Assembly: GCA_021837545.1 (NCBI GenBank)
Contig: JAKBFR010000130.1
Span: 1-5,974, forward strand
Length of the DNA stretch: 5,974 bases
DNA from: Bacillota bacterium
Lineage (GTDB): Bacteria > Bacillota_A > Clostridia > Clostridiales > Clostridiaceae
Direction of reading: 5' to 3'
In this document: positions 5,959 to 5,974 of the stretch, one piece after another
How the letters are laid out: the number at the start of each line of letters is the position of its first letter
Position numbering within the stretch: position 1 is the stretch's first letter
Notes under the pieces: generated by a model
Told to the model about the DNA's origin: nothing
What the model saw: only the letters and a program-made list of their open reading frames with translations
Database searches by the model: none
Position numbers and translations under genes: made by a program

Positions 5959-5974
5959 TAAGCAATCTTGCTTA
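5959..5974. repeat. Perfect 7-bp inverted repeat at the window edge
   Basis: TAAGCAA (5959-5965) and TTGCTTA (5968-5974) are perfect arms separated by TC; as RNA the fold would need a 4-base loop. The window ends exactly at the right arm, so the repeat may continue beyond it. It could be another terminator stem, an operator, or the tail of a convergent gene. Confidence 0.4.

Overview
The window is strongly AT-rich DNA with purine-rich AGGAG/GGGAG-type ribosome binding sites. Its four protein genes resemble those of solventogenic Clostridium sensu stricto (the C. beijerinckii / C. acetobutylicum kind). That assignment rests on base composition and on remembered similarity of the butanol dehydrogenase to C. 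acetobutylicum BdhA; no search was run.

Layout: all four genes lie on the + strand. (1) 70-1233, an iron-dependent, BdhA/YqhD-type alcohol (butanol) dehydrogenase. (2) 1489-2346, a family S66 serine peptidase (LD-carboxypeptidase / MccF-like); its start is moved downstream to the ATG that has a ribosome binding site. (3) 2527-4251, a transmembrane methyl-accepting chemotaxis receptor. (4) 4590-5873, a short FapA/DUF342 beta-helix protein that lacks the C-terminal half usual for the family. Gaps of about 180-340 bp separate the genes. Several gaps carry inverted repeats and promoter-like hexamers, so each gene is probably transcribed on its own. The clearest signals are the terminator at 4391-4442 and the extended -10 promoter at 4515-4543.

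The genes do not form one pathway. The dehydrogenase belongs to fermentative reduction of aldehydes to alcohols, the peptidase to murein peptide turnover or detoxification, and the receptor to motility. The FapA-like protein belongs to a family named for flagellar assembly, so the last two genes may share a loose motility theme, but a strong terminator separates them.

The non-coding DNA is where the less expected material lies. There is a two-part tandem repeat tract (18-bp then 21-bp units) between the receptor stop codon and its terminator. Upstream of the receptor are two 7-bp direct repeats 11 bp apart, resembling a PhoP box, next to a perfect 12-bp palindrome. An inverted repeat brackets the fapA-like promoter. 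Two hairpins at the right edge could mark the end of a convergent gene outside the window. I found no mobile element, CRISPR array, tRNA or rRNA, and no convincing sign of an entirely new system.
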